Shown here: piece after piece, positions 1 to 10,605 of the stretch
Numbering within the stretch: position 1 is the stretch's first letter
How the letters are laid out: each line of letters begins with the position of its first letter
DNA from: Spirodela intermedia
Taxonomy: Eukaryota > Streptophyta > Magnoliopsida > Alismatales > Araceae
Assembly (NCBI GenBank): GCA_902729315.2
Contig: LR746281.1
Span: forward strand, 315,001 to 379,000
Direction of reading: 5' to 3'
Length of the DNA stretch: 64,000 nucleotides
Made by a program: the position numbers and the translations under genes
Notes under the pieces: model-generated
Told to the model about the DNA's origin: nothing
Seen by the model: only the letters and a program-made list of their open reading frames with translations
Database searches by the model: none

Positions 1-230
1 TCTTGGGAAGGCAGCTGGGCAACCCAAAGGACAAGTGATCATGTATGAAAGACCTTGGCTTTTGCTAGCTTGGAACGTGGCGAGGGTTTTTGCCCACTTG
101 CTCGCTCACTCGCTGCTAATAATATGCGAAAATAAGTCACGCTTCTCAAAGTAAGGACCACATGCTTGCCGACATCTCAACCCTGGATAAGTATGCTCAT
201 AATCTCTCTCTCTCTCTCTCTCTCTTCCCC

Positions 231-500
231 AAGTCAATTTGGTGTCGAACGACGCAGAAACCGGATTCTTTAGAATTCATTCCGCGTTAGCAGCACGTGG
301 AGTCCCGTTTCGCATGGGGCATCACGTGTATTTATCAGTTGCCACGTGTCAATCCCATCCCGGCGCATCTCTCGCTCTCTCTCTCCTCCCGAAGTCAATT
401 TGATCTCGAAAGACGCAGAAACGGGATTCTTTAGAATCCATGTCCGCGTTTGCAGCACGTGGAGTCCAATTTCGCATGAGGCATCACGTGTGTTTATCAG
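231..500. repeat. Tandem duplication (about 110-bp units)
   Basis: Unit 1 (231-338) and unit 2 (392-500) share long matching stretches, including GACGCAGAAAC, GGATTCTTTAGAAT, GCAGCACGTGGAGTCC and GGCATCACGTGT. The offset is about 161 bp, and a CT-rich spacer separates the units. Both read as promoter-like DNA and I find no coding potential on either strand. Confidence 0.85.
294..490. promoter_or_regulatory. Cluster of five G-boxes (CACGTG)
   Basis: Perfect palindromic CACGTG cores lie at 294-299, 323-328, 343-348, 456-461 and 485-490. CACGTG is the classic site for plant bZIP and bHLH factors (ABF, HY5, PIF, MYC). Four of the five come from the tandem duplication. The controlled gene is unknown: no convincing gene follows within the first kilobase, so it may lie left of the window. 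Confidence 0.6.
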
Positions 501-512
501 TCCCTCCCCGGC

Positions 513-513
<1 letters not shown>

Positions 514-550
<37 letters not shown>
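514..550. repeat. (CT)n microsatellite
   Basis: Uninterrupted CT dinucleotides directly after the G-box duplication. A shorter CT tract lies at 203-225. CT tracts next to plant promoters are common in this window. Confidence 0.95.
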
Positions 551-551
<1 letters not shown>

Positions 552-1206
552 ATGCACTCTAAAAGATTGGAGCCTGGATTTTTACGTGTAAGAAGACGAT
601 GAATTAGTATAACATCTTTTTAAAAAAATTAACGCCTCTGTATTATATATAATATTCATTGAGAGCGATTACTCCCCGAATCTTGGTACATCGAATTCCA
701 CCGATTTCATATATTACTCGCAGAAATCATAGAAGCTTGTCCAAAACATACAAGCGGAACTTCAGAAAGAACTACAGCAAATCATTGTAACCAATATGCT
801 CTTAAAAACACTTGAGAAACAAATTGTCGAAGTGAAGATAATATCCGCTGACAATAGGAAAATCATTTCAGGATATGAATAGAATAGATTATTTATGAAC
901 TAGCTGCCTTTATGATGCTTAATGTGGCATATCAGATTTTAAAAACTTCTGCATAATCATTCTCGAGATCTTGTGGGGGCGTTGTGGAACGTTTTGCGAT
1001 GCCTGAAATCATCTTGATTTATTTTTCAAAAAAATCCTAATTTCGAGGTATTCTCGAGCAAATCATGCAAAAAAATTGAGCCTCCCCCGAGCTTCTTTGC
1101 TGGGTTTCATGGAGGAAAGTGATGTATGGAATATTTGACAAAGAATATCTCGCGATGCATAAAGCCCTGGTGAGGAGGACTCGCTGCTGATGACGGCGCA
1201 CTGATT
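551..1206. other. Intergenic, AT-rich
   Basis: No supportable gene. The right end should include the 3' UTR of the STIG1-like gene on the minus strand. This 3' flank does not resemble the flank shared by the other two full copies, so the duplication boundary of this copy lies near its stop codon. Confidence 0.5.
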
Positions 1207-1716
1207 CTACGGACGAGAGTGCCGGTGCCGGCGATGCTGGTGGTGCCGAGAGTGCCTGCGCCGGGGAGCCGTGGCGCTGTGGGGAAGAGGGTGATGGTGG
1301 TGCGCGTAGCCACACATCCCGTGGCTGCATCTGGACCCGGCGGCGCACCGGTTGTTGCAGCCGCCGCAGTGGAGGGGGTTGCTCTTCGGGTCGACGCACT
1401 TGCCGTTGCAGCAGCGCCAGGAGAAGGGGCACCGCACCCCGCACAGCCCGCAGTTGTTCTCGTCGCTGCTTACGTCCACGCAGCGGTTCCTGCAGCAGGT
1501 TGTCTTCTTGGCAAAGGGCTGCGGGAAGGCCCCCCGGTGGCAGACCCAGGGGCGGGCGGAGCACCCGGAATGCCTGCCGGTCTTCCTCTTCGTCACCTTC
1601 TCTAGCCACCGCGAGGTGGGAGTCTCAGGGTTTGCATGGGCCTCGTGGAACTCCGCCGCCGCGAGAAGAGCAAACAGCAGCAGGAGAACGGCGGTTCGAG
1701 GATGTAGACCCTCCAT
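1207..1716 (-). CDS. STIG1-like cysteine-rich secreted protein, copy A
   Basis: A single-exon gene of 169 residues with the stigma-specific STIG1 family signature. It starts with a hydrophobic signal peptide (about 1-28, Leu/Ala-rich) and a basic spacer, followed by a core with 16 cysteines between about residues 51 and 136 (motifs TTCCRNRC, NNCGLCGVRC, WRCCNGKC, HCGGCNNRC, SHGMCGYA). The tail is rich in His and Arg. STIG1 proteins are apoplastic peptides; characterised members act in stigma exudate and pollen-tube growth or in reactive-oxygen signalling (GRI). The ATG at 1716 is chosen because the signal peptide follows directly and copies B and C start at the same place. The first 137 residues equal those of copy B; the tail after GYA differs, with four consecutive His. 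Family assignment is strong; the biological role is inference. Confidence 0.9.
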   Translation of the reverse strand: MEGLHPRTAVLLLLFALLAAAEFHEAHANPETPTSRWLEKVTKRKTGRHSGCSARPWVCHRGAFPQPFAKKTTCCRNRCVDVSSDENNCGLCGVRCPFSWRCCNGKCVDPKSNPLHCGGCNNRCAAGSRCSHGMCGYAHHHHPLPHSATAPRRRHSRHHQHRRHRHSRP

Positions 1717-1749
1717 GCTCCTTGAGAATGGAGAATTGGGGATGACGGT

Positions 1750-1792
<43 letters not shown>

Positions 1793-1827
1793 GATTATGG
1801 GTCTGAGTCTTTCGTGATGTATATATA
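1717..1827 (-). promoter_or_regulatory. Core promoter and (GA)n leader of STIG1 copy A
   Basis: A TATATATA box at 1820-1827 lies 104 bp upstream of the ATG on the minus strand. A (GA)n tract (about 1753-1794; CT on the sense strand) lies between TATA box and start, as in copy B. The tract is probably in the 5' UTR. Confidence 0.65.
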
Positions 1828-3124
1828 GGACTCGGAGGACCCGAGGATGAGGCCGATCCGCCGCGCACTAGTCACCGCGTCCTGTGGAAAAACGGGCGTT
1901 GACTAAGAGAACACAGTCAGAGGTTGGCGGACATCATATACGTGTGAATACCGAAGACTACGCGGCTGCACCCATCGTACCCCGTCTATCCACCAAGAAG
2001 AAGGGTTACGAAGGAAAGCCCGCACACCATCCGCCGAGAGTCAACGGAAAAGGTCGGTGTTCTCTGAAACAACGGGTACGCGCGGCGCGCCGGCGTTGAC
2101 GGCGAGCTTGACAGTGGAAACCAGATCAAGGGGAAATGCCGGCGGTAAAGGGCATCGGCAGCGCCGGCCATTTGGAGTGGGTGCGCACTTTTGAAGGTTG
2201 GCAACCGGAACTTTCCAGTTCCCGAAATCCTAGGTTGAGGGGGAAAGCCCAGGATAAGTTAAGATAGAGAGAGGGTAAAGGTGGATCAGGACTGATATTT
2301 AAATAGTGTTAACGAATATATGATGCAAAATAAGTGAGGTCTGAATAGTTAGAACTAGTTTAGAACTAATGCATATTATTTTGAACAAATTAAAACTCGT
2401 CTAGTATTTTAAAAGATAATATATATGTATTAAATTATAGAACTTCAAACAAATAGATAATGAGTTCAGTTTTGCGTTAAATATCACATGATTATGCTAA
2501 TACACAATAAGGTATAATTTCATTTTATTTTATTTTATTAAACGACATGAACGATTATGGGATTGCCCAGAAACACTTCTTCAATATGAGTTGTCTTTTG
2601 AACGTCATTGACCCAACAGCATAATGGGATTTGCACATCTCAACATCAACCGGTCAACTCTGAGGACACGTTAAGATCCTTGTGTTAAAAAGCTAGGACG
2701 TAGTTGTCAATGAGTAGACTTAGATCACACTTTTAGTTACATGGTTACATTTTATAATAAAGAATGCAAAATTATTCTAGCATGAATAAATTGGTGAAGG
2801 GGAAAACTTTGACGAGATCCAGCCTATGTGCATGTACGTAATCCCTCCCCCCAAGCCCCTCGCCCCCACAACCACCACCGCAACAGCTTCCTTACAGTAT
2901 CTCTCCCAATTCGAAGCAACTCTTTAGAACAATTTTCTTCGTGCCTACGCCTCCATAGAGGATATTGACGAGCGAGTGCTATCCAGGACACGGGAAATTG
3001 GGAGTTGATTTCCCAAACACGGTAAGTGTGTCCAGTAATTTCAAAGATCACGCACATAAGTGAATAACGAAACCTTGGTGTAAATGTGAACAAATAGCAA
3101 ACTGATCATTTTATAACCGGGTAT

Positions 3125-3330
3125 TCGTGACTGAATATAGTTTGCTGTATTTGAAATAAATTCGGAATTGGAAGGTATCTTCGGTCCGGGTAAGTACATG
3201 ATTCAGGCTCCCAGACTCTTGCCGGCGGTGGGAGATCCTCGTGACCGTGGTGGGCGGGATTTATGGACGAAGAGGGTGGTGCCGGAGATGGCAGCGGTGC
3301 GCTGCCAAGGGGAAGCGAGGCAGCCATTTT
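3125..3330 (-). pseudogene. Truncated 3' relic of a fourth STIG1-like copy
   Basis: This stretch resembles the 3' end and 3' UTR of copy B (about 5330-5580). Both contain a GTAAGTACA-GATTCAGGCTCCC stretch (one base apart), GGAGATCCTCGTG versus GGAGACGTC, and GATTTATGGACGAAG (relic) versus GATTTTATGGACGATA (copy B stop region), followed by GGTG-CGGTGCCG-type sequence. Only the last codons and the 3' UTR remain; the cysteine core is absent. It directly abuts the upstream end of unit A, as expected for a head-to-tail tandem copy that was later truncated. Confidence 0.55.
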
Positions 3331-4452
3331 GTAATGCCCTTTTTCTATCTGTCCTTCTACCAAAAAAATCTCTAGCTAGCTCTCCATGGATGTAAGAAGA
3401 TTTCTCTGACCCACGTAAATCCTAACATATCACTTCTCAGTGCTTTTTCATTTGTATGCAAACTTGATATCTAGCCTCTGATATTTTATATACATTCAAA
3501 CTTAAGAAAAAGGGTAACACGTTTGGGATTAGTTTTCTACTTGGGTATTTGTACCATTCTATTTTTACAACAGCAGAACCGTGCATTGCTTTGAAGGCTT
3601 GGTCGTAGACTTTCATGCCAAATATTAGATGAAGACACCATATCTTCTGACGATGACCATCACTTAGCGCAGCTGCATGAGATGTGTATTGGGCATGACG
3701 TACTTGACAGCATCACACGCTGGAGGAGGAATGCGGACTTGGTACAACCCAGCCAGACTCCCTACGAACACTCCATTCTTTCATAGTAGGCAGACTCCTT
3801 TCTCCGTGCCGATATTTGTTTTCATTTCTTGAAAGTTTTAATGATCAGCTTGGCTTTGACTCAGTTTTGAACTAGCAACCGAGTCTTTGGGTTCTCCCGG
3901 CGGCCTGTATAGGGTTGCACGAGCCGCGGATAGTCAGGTGTGAGCGTCTTATTTGTTGGCATCTGCCCACGAGAGTCAACGAAGGATGTACTCTCCCTCA
4001 CGCTCCTTCGTCAGAAAGCCTGACGCTGACCGGAGGTCTAGTCAGAGTTTGGCGATAGTGGGTATCGAGTAAAAGAGAGTTAAGAACGGAGACTCAGAGA
4101 TCGGCGGCGTCGTTCTGCGTACGTACGTAATGTTCACATGCCTCTGCTCCGGTTTTCTGCAGGCTTCGTGAGCAGTTTCAAGTCAGAAAATGTTTTGCGT
4201 CGACTAGGAAGGAGGGAGGAGCGTTGGCGGGAGGGAGAAAAGCGTTGACTGTGGTAGTTGGAGGGGCGGCGGGGAGGAGGGTGGAGGGCTTGCGTTTAGA
4301 ACTAACGTGAGTTTTCTTCGAGGTAGGCCGAAGACAACGGTGCCCGAACTTTGACATTAGGATCTTCGCGTCCTTTGACCTACAGTGAACAAGAAGACGA
4401 CGACATCTACGGGCCTCCAAGGATATAGACGAAGACCGAGAGAGAACTCAAC

Positions 4453-4752
4453 TTGCGGCTCCGTCTGGCAGGGTTGTGGGCAGTTTCCACCCTTCTTCAC
4501 TTGGTCGTGATTTCTGTATGCTCGCCGGGTCTTTTCTCCATCACGTGCCTCAAGAAGTCAGGAGGAGAAGAAGAAGAAGAAGAAGAAGCGAAGAGGATAG
4601 ACTCAGTGGAGAAGACAATGGACTTCTCTTCAGGTCATTGCAATGGCTGTGGTCATTGGTACCTTGAGGGGAAGGAGAAATCGGGGATAGTCCGGATGAC
4701 GCCGCTCCTACAGTCAACTCCCCATCCTTCCACCACGCCTGGGTCACAGTAG
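4453..4752 (+). CDS. Possible small ORF conserved in both inverted-repeat arms
   Basis: An open stretch of about 99 codons without an ATG at its start. It encodes a hydrophobic N-terminal part, a Glu-rich run and a Cys/His cluster (HCNGCGHW). The mirror copy (10606-10887, minus strand) keeps the same reading frame through several substitutions and indels. I recognise no family. It could be an exon fragment, a decayed gene or chance; the frame retention is the only argument for coding. Confidence 0.2.
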   Translation: MRLRLAGLWAVSTLLHLVVISVCSPGLFSITCLKKSGGEEEEEEEAKRIDSVEKTMDFSSGHCNGCGHWYLEGKEKSGIVRMTPLLQSTPHPSTTPGSQ

Positions 4753-5508
4753 ACCGTAATAGGTGATGATTGGCTTAACCATAGGGGGAATCTCTGAGTT
4801 CCACTGATGCGGCCATGGTTTCGCCTGACTGCGGCAGGGCAGCCAAGCGTGAGGTTCTGGAGTAGCCATGCCTTCGTCACTGCTCCGTCTGCTACCCATC
4901 CCAGGCAGACTACCACCGGGCACCAAGTTGAAGGAATCCAGCTCCCCCGCCACCGCGGCCGCCAGCGAGGACGGCGACGGTGACATTCCCATCCGACGCG
5001 AGTCCCCGCCGGGGAATCTCTCTCTCTCTCGCAAAGTTCAGTCTTAAAAACAGAATTGGTTGTATAAGTTTCTACGTCATTAAGCTACGAAGTGAGTCTT
5101 CTGGAAGTTGATGGCAAATAGAAAGTTAATTACCCGGCATACGGGGACAACTTTAGTGTTAGTTAGTGTTGAATCCATATTAAATAATACTAATAAAATA
5201 AAGTTAATTATAAATCGTGTTCTCTTAACCTCAGTGGAAAACGGAACGATACAAAAGATTGAAAACTCGATTTTATGAATTAGAAATTGCACATCGGATT
5301 CATTTTCAATTGAAATCATGCCGAAAAAAAATGAGTATTTCAAATAGAATTTGAATGTATCTTCACACAGCGTAAGTACAGAATTCAGGCTCCCTGCCGC
5401 TTGTCGGCTGGAAGGAGACGTCTGATAGTATGCTCGCAAGGACAAGACAGAGATAGTCTCGGCGCCACAAGAAATCTCAATAAAGAATATCTACGCGGTG
5501 GGAGGATT

Positions 5509-6003
5509 TTATGGACGATAATGGTGGCGGTGCCGAGAGTGCACGCGTCGCGGCGGCGCTGTGCGGTGGGGAAGAGGCTGGTAGTGTTGCGCGTAGCCAC
5601 ACATCCCGTGGCTGCATCTGGACCCGGCGGCGCACCGGTTGTTGCAGCCGCCGCAGTGGAGGGGGTTGCTCTTCGGGTCGACGCACTTGCCGTTGCAGCA
5701 GCGCCAGGAGAAGGGGCACCGCACCCCGCACAGCCCGCAGTTGTTCTCGTCGCTGCTTACGTCCACGCAGCGGTTCCTGCAGCAGGTCGTCTTCTTGGCA
5801 AAGGGCTGCGGGAAGGCCCCGCGGTGGCAGACCCAGGGGCGGGCGGAGCACCCGGAATGCCTGCCGGTCTTCCTCTTCGTTACCTTCTCTAGCCACCGCG
5901 AGGTGGGAGTCTCAGGGTTTGCATGGGCCTCGTGGAACTCCGCCGCCGCGAGAAGAGCAAACAGCAGCAGGAGAACGGCGGTTCGAGGATGTAGACCCTC
6001 CAT
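5509..6003 (-). CDS. STIG1-like cysteine-rich secreted protein, copy B
   Basis: A single-exon gene of 164 residues. Signal peptide, basic spacer and all 16 core cysteines match copy A exactly over the first 137 residues. After GYA the tail (QHYQPLPHR...) matches copy C instead, apart from a deletion of five residues (15 bp) near the C-terminus. The ATG at 6003 is preferred over the longer open frame upstream (to 6159), because that extension only reads through the CT-rich leader and TATA region. Copy B shares its upstream flank with copy A and its downstream flank with copy C, so it links the two duplications. The product should be a secreted apoplastic peptide. Confidence 0.9.
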   Translation of the reverse strand: MEGLHPRTAVLLLLFALLAAAEFHEAHANPETPTSRWLEKVTKRKTGRHSGCSARPWVCHRGAFPQPFAKKTTCCRNRCVDVSSDENNCGLCGVRCPFSWRCCNGKCVDPKSNPLHCGGCNNRCAAGSRCSHGMCGYAQHYQPLPHRTAPPRRVHSRHRHHYRP

Positions 6004-6036
6004 GCTCCTTGAGAATGGAGAATTGGGGATGACGGT

Positions 6037-6083
<47 letters not shown>

Positions 6084-7382
6084 GATTATGGGTCTGAGTC
6101 TTTCGTGATGTATATATAGGACTCGGAGGACCCGAGGATGAGGCCGATCCGCCGCGCACTAGTCACCGCGTCCTGTGGAAAAACGGGCGTTGACTAAGAG
6201 AACACAGTCAGAGGTTGGCAGACATCATATACGTGTGAATACCGAAGTCTACGTGGCTGCACCCATCGTACCCCGTCTATCCACCAAGAAGAAGAGTTAC
6301 GATGGAAAGCTCACACACAATCCGCCGAGAGTCAACGGATCAGGTCGGGCGTTCTCTGAAACAACGGGTACGCGCGGCGCGCTGGTGTTGACGGCGAGCT
6401 TGACAATGGAAATCAGCTCAAGGGGAAATGCCGGCGGAGAAGGGCATCGGCGGCGCCGGGCATTTGGAGTGGGTGCGCACTTTTGAATGTTGGCCGCCGG
6501 AACTTTCCAGTTCCTGAAATCCTAGATTGAGGGAGAAGGGCCAGGATGGAAAGGTGGAACGGGACTGATATTTAAATAGTGTTAACGAATGTATGATGCA
6601 AAATAAGTGAGGCATAAATAATTAGAACTAGCTTAGAAGTAAGGTAGATTATTTTGGACAAAGTAAAACTCGTCTAGACTGTAAAAAAATACAAATAATA
6701 AATCATATAACTTCAAACAAATAGATAATGAGTTCACTTGTGCATTAAATATCACATGATTATGCTAATACACACCTTAAAGTATAATTTTACATTGATT
6801 GCTTTTATTAAACGACATGAACGATGATGGGATTGCCCAAACACACTTCTTCAATATGGGTTGTCTTTTGAACCTCATTGACCCAACAACATGAACAGGA
6901 TTTGCACATCTCAACATCAATCGGTCAACTCTGATGACACGTTGAGATCCTTGTGTTAGAAAACTAAGTCGTAGTTGTCAATGATTAAACTTTACTCACA
7001 CTTTTTGTTAAATGATTATGTTTATAATAAATAATGCAAAATTATTATAACATTAGTAAATTGGTAAAGGAGCAAACTTTCACGAGATCCAGCCTGTGTC
7101 TGTGTCTAACCATGCTTTGTAGCAATCCATCCGACAAAGGCCAACCTCCTCCCACCCCATATACGACTCCCTTAACGGTATCTCTCCCAATTCGAACGAA
7201 CTCATTCGAACAAATTCTCTTCGTGCCTACGTCTCCATAGGGCATATGGACGAGCGAGTGCTACCCAGGATACGTGAAATCAGGAATTTATTTCCAAAAC
7301 ACGGTAAGAGGTGCCCACTAATTTCAAAGATTATTCACATAATTACGAAACCTTAGGAAATATGGACAAATGACACACTGAC
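5530..7382 (-). repeat. Direct-duplication unit B (gene plus 5' flank)
   Basis: Same-strand match to 1207-3110. Beyond about 6190 the two units accumulate substitutions and indels but remain alignable to AAACCTTAGG at about 7350. The match to unit A ends near 7382. Confidence 0.9.
6004..6118 (-). promoter_or_regulatory. Core promoter and (GA)n leader of STIG1 copy B
   Basis: TATATATA at 6111-6118 is about 108 bp upstream of the ATG. A (GA)n tract at about 6040-6076 lies between them. The arrangement is nearly identical to copy A, with a slightly different GA repeat number. Confidence 0.65.
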
Positions 7383-8684
7383 ACATAGGCTGGATCTCGT
7401 GGGCTCAGGGAGAGAAAAAATCTTCCCCCTGGTAGCTTGGTTGTGAGTTTCTTCTCGTTCATACTTTTCCTCTCTATTTTGGTGGTTGCGAGAAGGTGAA
7501 TTAACCTCTTCCCAAAATCAATCCGTGCGCCATTCTTCTCCATTTTTCTTCTTCTCGAATATCCATTGCTCAGTGTATATTGCGTATATTATGCTCCTTC
7601 TTGCGCTGCTATATCAGGCCGTCAGACTCCGGCTATTTCCCAACAGGTTCCAGACTGGAGCTGAAGACGGACGTTGGCTGAGAGAACATGGCCAGAGATC
7701 GTTTAATTCCATGTAAGTGTGAACTCGATTGTCCTCATAGTCTCACCCGTCGCTCCTCGTAAATCCAGAGAGGAAGATTTAGGATGGAAATCCCCCAAGC
7801 GATTCTTCTGCTCAGGGTCAATGGACATCTCCATACACACGCCCGCCGACGTCGACGCCAAGCTTCACGAAGCAAAACGGATAAATGGAGGAGAGCGCCG
7901 CCTCCGCCCACCGAGGTGGGTGGGAAAGGCACTTGGGAGGTGGGCCATAGGAACTTTTCAGTATTTCGTTACTGAAATCCGACGTCATCCGTTCCCTGGA
8001 ATTCTTGACTGGGCCAAACACGGCGGCATCTATGTTAGGGATGTGGACAAGGCGACGAGGGAAAAGATGTGTACAGGGATGAAGGACGGACGGTGGAGGG
8101 GTCGGAGGACGGAAGGCTGCGTGGAAGATGGAGAAGAAGAAAGAGAACATAAGAAGAGGAAGGAGACTGATACTGGTGAGAGACGTAGTCTGGAACTAGG
8201 TTGGCGTAGCGAGAGAGAGAGAGAGGAGCTCAAATCCGTGAATAACCTTCTGTTCGCCGCCGGGGGGGGGGGCGAGCCGTCTACCTCGCGCGAGGATGAA
8301 GGAGCCCAGGAGCATGGAGTACAAAAATATTGACAACCCAAGGTCTCCCCACCTCGTCCTGATCTCGTTGGGATGATCCACAAAGAATACTTTATGGAGG
8401 AAGTTTCGTCCGCGCGCCTTTAGTCGCGTTTGAACGGGGAGGATGTATCTGGCACGTGAACAATGACGTAGCCAGCTGGTCGTCAAGCCCTATAGTTGCA
8501 CGAATACAGTTGATCTTTATTCTTCACGAATACCAATTCCGTTTAGGCAATACTCCATCTCTCCAATGGGATCGGTCGTCCAGTTTTCCACGCATTTCGT
8601 GGAATACTTGTTGAATTGATCCATTTATAAAGGTGAAGATGGATTAGATAGAGATAGAGAGTTAGAGAGAGAGATAGAGAGAAA

Positions 8685-8717
<33 letters not shown>

Positions 8718-9334
8718 TTGCCGTATCACAGTTTACGTATCCATCTCGTTGAGAAAAGCGACTGGAGAGATGGACGAGACGCTCGCGGGATTTGAATGGA
8801 GAAGAACTGGAAGGTTCCGTCGACCTACTCCCGAGTGCCTTTCCCCCACCATGGCCGGGGCCTGAGGCTTCCCTCCTCGCCGGCTCTTCCGCTTGAACAG
8901 TTTTCCACTCTCAAACTCTGGATCGGCGTCGGCGTTGATTTCGAAGAGAATGGATTCTCACCGTCGACTCTAACAGAATATGGCGTGCACGCTGGAGTTG
9001 TGTGGGGGCTTTCCAGTGTAGACTCCTCTATTCGGTGGATAGACGAGGTACGATGGGTGGGGTGGAGTGGCGTGGACTTTTGGTATTCACACGGGTACGC
9101 TATTTGCCGACCCCTGAACGCGTCCTTTTCGCCAACGCCCGTCTTCCGCTCGACGTCAGTACGTTTGACTGGCGGGTCGATCTCATCCATCAGCGACTTT
9201 CTTGAGCGCTACATATACCACGGGGGAGGTCTGAGAAGCCCATCGTCCTCCCTCTCGTACCATTCTTCGTCTCGTCCACCTCGTATAATCGAGCCATCGC
9301 CCTCACCACCGTTCCCGAGTCTTCCTCAACTAGC
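7383..9334. other. Spacer between the inverted-repeat arms; upstream region of STIG1 copy C
   Basis: No supportable gene. Open frames here lack family features; the one at 8796-9449 reads into copy C in the wrong frame. The part just before 9335 must serve as promoter of copy C and does not resemble the promoters of A and B. A weak TATA-like CATATACC lies at about 9212-9219. Confidence 0.5.
8641..8718. repeat. Imperfect GA/GATA microsatellite
   Basis: A run of GAGA interrupted by GATA units, about 620 bp upstream of STIG1 copy C. It is compound, unlike the pure GA tracts in the leaders of copies A and B. Confidence 0.9.
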
Positions 9335-9844
9335 ATGGAGAGTCTACGTCCCCGAATCGCCGTTCTCCTGCTGCTGTTTGCTCTTCTCGCGGCGGCGGAG
9401 TTCCACGAGGCCCATGCAAACCCTGAGACTCGCACCTCGCGGTGGCTAGAGAAGGTGGCGAAGAGGAAGACCGGCAGGCATTCCGGGTGCTCCGCCCGCC
9501 CCTGGGTCTGCCACCGCGGGGCCTTCCCGCAGCCCTTTGCCAAGAAGACGACCTGCTGCAGGAACCGCTGCGTGGACGTAAGCAGCGACGAGAACAACTG
9601 CGGGCTGTGCGGGGTGCGGTGCCCCTTCTCCTGGCGCTGCTGCAACGGCAAGTGCGTCGACCCGAAGAGCAACCCCCTCCACTGCGGCGGCTGCAACAAT
9701 CGGTGCGCCGCCGGGTCCAGATGCAGCCACGGGATGTGTGGCTACGCGCAACACTACCAGCCTCTTCCCCACCGCACAGCGCCGCCGCGACGCGTGCACT
9801 CTCGGCACCGCCACCATCGCCGGCACCACCATTATCGTCCATAA
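9335..9844 (+). CDS. STIG1-like cysteine-rich secreted protein, copy C
   Basis: A single-exon gene of 169 residues on the plus strand, opposite to A and B. Signal peptide, 16-Cys core and His/Arg tail are conserved. Visible differences from copy B are G3S, H5R, T8I, P32R and T42A plus the five-residue tail segment that B lacks. Homology with B begins close to the ATG and continues through the 3' UTR far downstream, while the sequence upstream of the ATG is unrelated. The gene therefore appears intact but under a different promoter. Role as for the other copies: predicted secreted apoplastic peptide, possibly reproductive or defence signalling (family inference). Confidence 0.9.
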   Translation: MESLRPRIAVLLLLFALLAAAEFHEAHANPETRTSRWLEKVAKRKTGRHSGCSARPWVCHRGAFPQPFAKKTTCCRNRCVDVSSDENNCGLCGVRCPFSWRCCNGKCVDPKSNPLHCGGCNNRCAAGSRCSHGMCGYAQHYQPLPHRTAPPRRVHSRHRHHRRHHHYRP

Positions 9845-10320
9845 AATCCTCCCACCGCGTAGATATTCTTTATTGAAATTTCTTGTGGCGCCGAGACTAT
9901 CCCTGTCTTGTCCTTGCGAGCATACTATCAGACGTCTCCTTCCAGCCGACAAGCGGCAGGGAGCCTGAATTCTGTACTTACGCTGTGTGAAGATACATTC
10001 AAATTCTATTTGAAATACTCATTTTTTTTCGGCATGATTTCAATTGAAAATGAATCCGATGTGCACTTTCTAATTCATAATATCGAGTTTTCAATCTTTT
10101 GTATCGTTCCGTTTTCCACTGAGGTTATTTAAGAGAACTCGATTTATAATTAACTTAATTTTTATTAGTATTATATAATATGGATTCAAAACTAACTAAT
10201 ATTAAAATCTTCCCCGTATGCCGGCAAAATTAATGTTCTGTTTGCCATCCATCTTCCTGAAGTCTCAGTTTGTAGATTTATGGTGTCGAAACTTATTTGA
10301 GAGAGAGAGAAAGAGAAAGG

Positions 10321-10351
<31 letters not shown>

Positions 10352-10605
10352 TCCCGGCGGGGACTCGCGGGGGATGGAAATGTCACCGTCGCTGTCCTCG
10401 TTCTCGTCCTCGCGGGTGGCGCTGGCGGCCGCGACGGCGAGCTGAATTCCTTCGACTTGGTACCCGGTGGGAGTCTGCCGGTGATGGGTAGCATGACGGA
10501 GTGGTAACGAAGGTAGGGCTACTCCAGAACCTCACGATTGGCTTCCTTCTGCCGCAGTCAGGCCAACCGTGACCGCATCAGAGAACTCAGAGATTCCCCC
10601 TATGT

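Larger units (their letters stand above)
1207..3110 (-). repeat. Direct-duplication unit A (gene plus 5' flank)
   Basis: This block matches 5530-7382 in the same orientation. Shared landmarks are the coding region, TATA box and GA tract, GGACTGATATTTAAATAG, AAACGACATGAACGAT and TTCGTGCCTACG. Identity is nearly complete in the gene and proximal promoter and falls with distance upstream. Confidence 0.9.
3600..6003 (+). repeat. Left arm of a 2.4-kb inverted repeat
   Basis: This arm is matched in reverse complement by 9335 to about 11800. Landmarks in order are the STIG1 copy B coding region, its 3' flank (5080-5508), a GA tract region (about 5020), a Glu-rich open stretch (4453-4752), a conserved block at 4285-4360, and a region ending near 3600. 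Identity is high at the gene end and lower outward, with indels. Arm ends are approximate. Confidence 0.85.

Noticed and set aside
5509-6159. Longer 216-codon frame of STIG1 copy B
   Set aside because: The extension translates TATA-box and CT-tract DNA; copies A and C start at the internal ATG.
7719-8333. 204-codon open frame on + between the STIG1 copies
   Set aside because: No ATG at the start, low-complexity Arg/Glu composition caused by GA-rich DNA, no recognisable domain, and no counterpart in the duplicated units.
8796-9449. 217-codon open frame on + overlapping STIG1 copy C
   Set aside because: It enters the STIG1 coding region in the wrong frame; the Cys core is read only by the frame starting at 9335.
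9330-9952. Long antisense frames opposite the STIG1 genes
   Set aside because: They arise from GC-rich codons on the opposite strand and recur at all copies; no family features.
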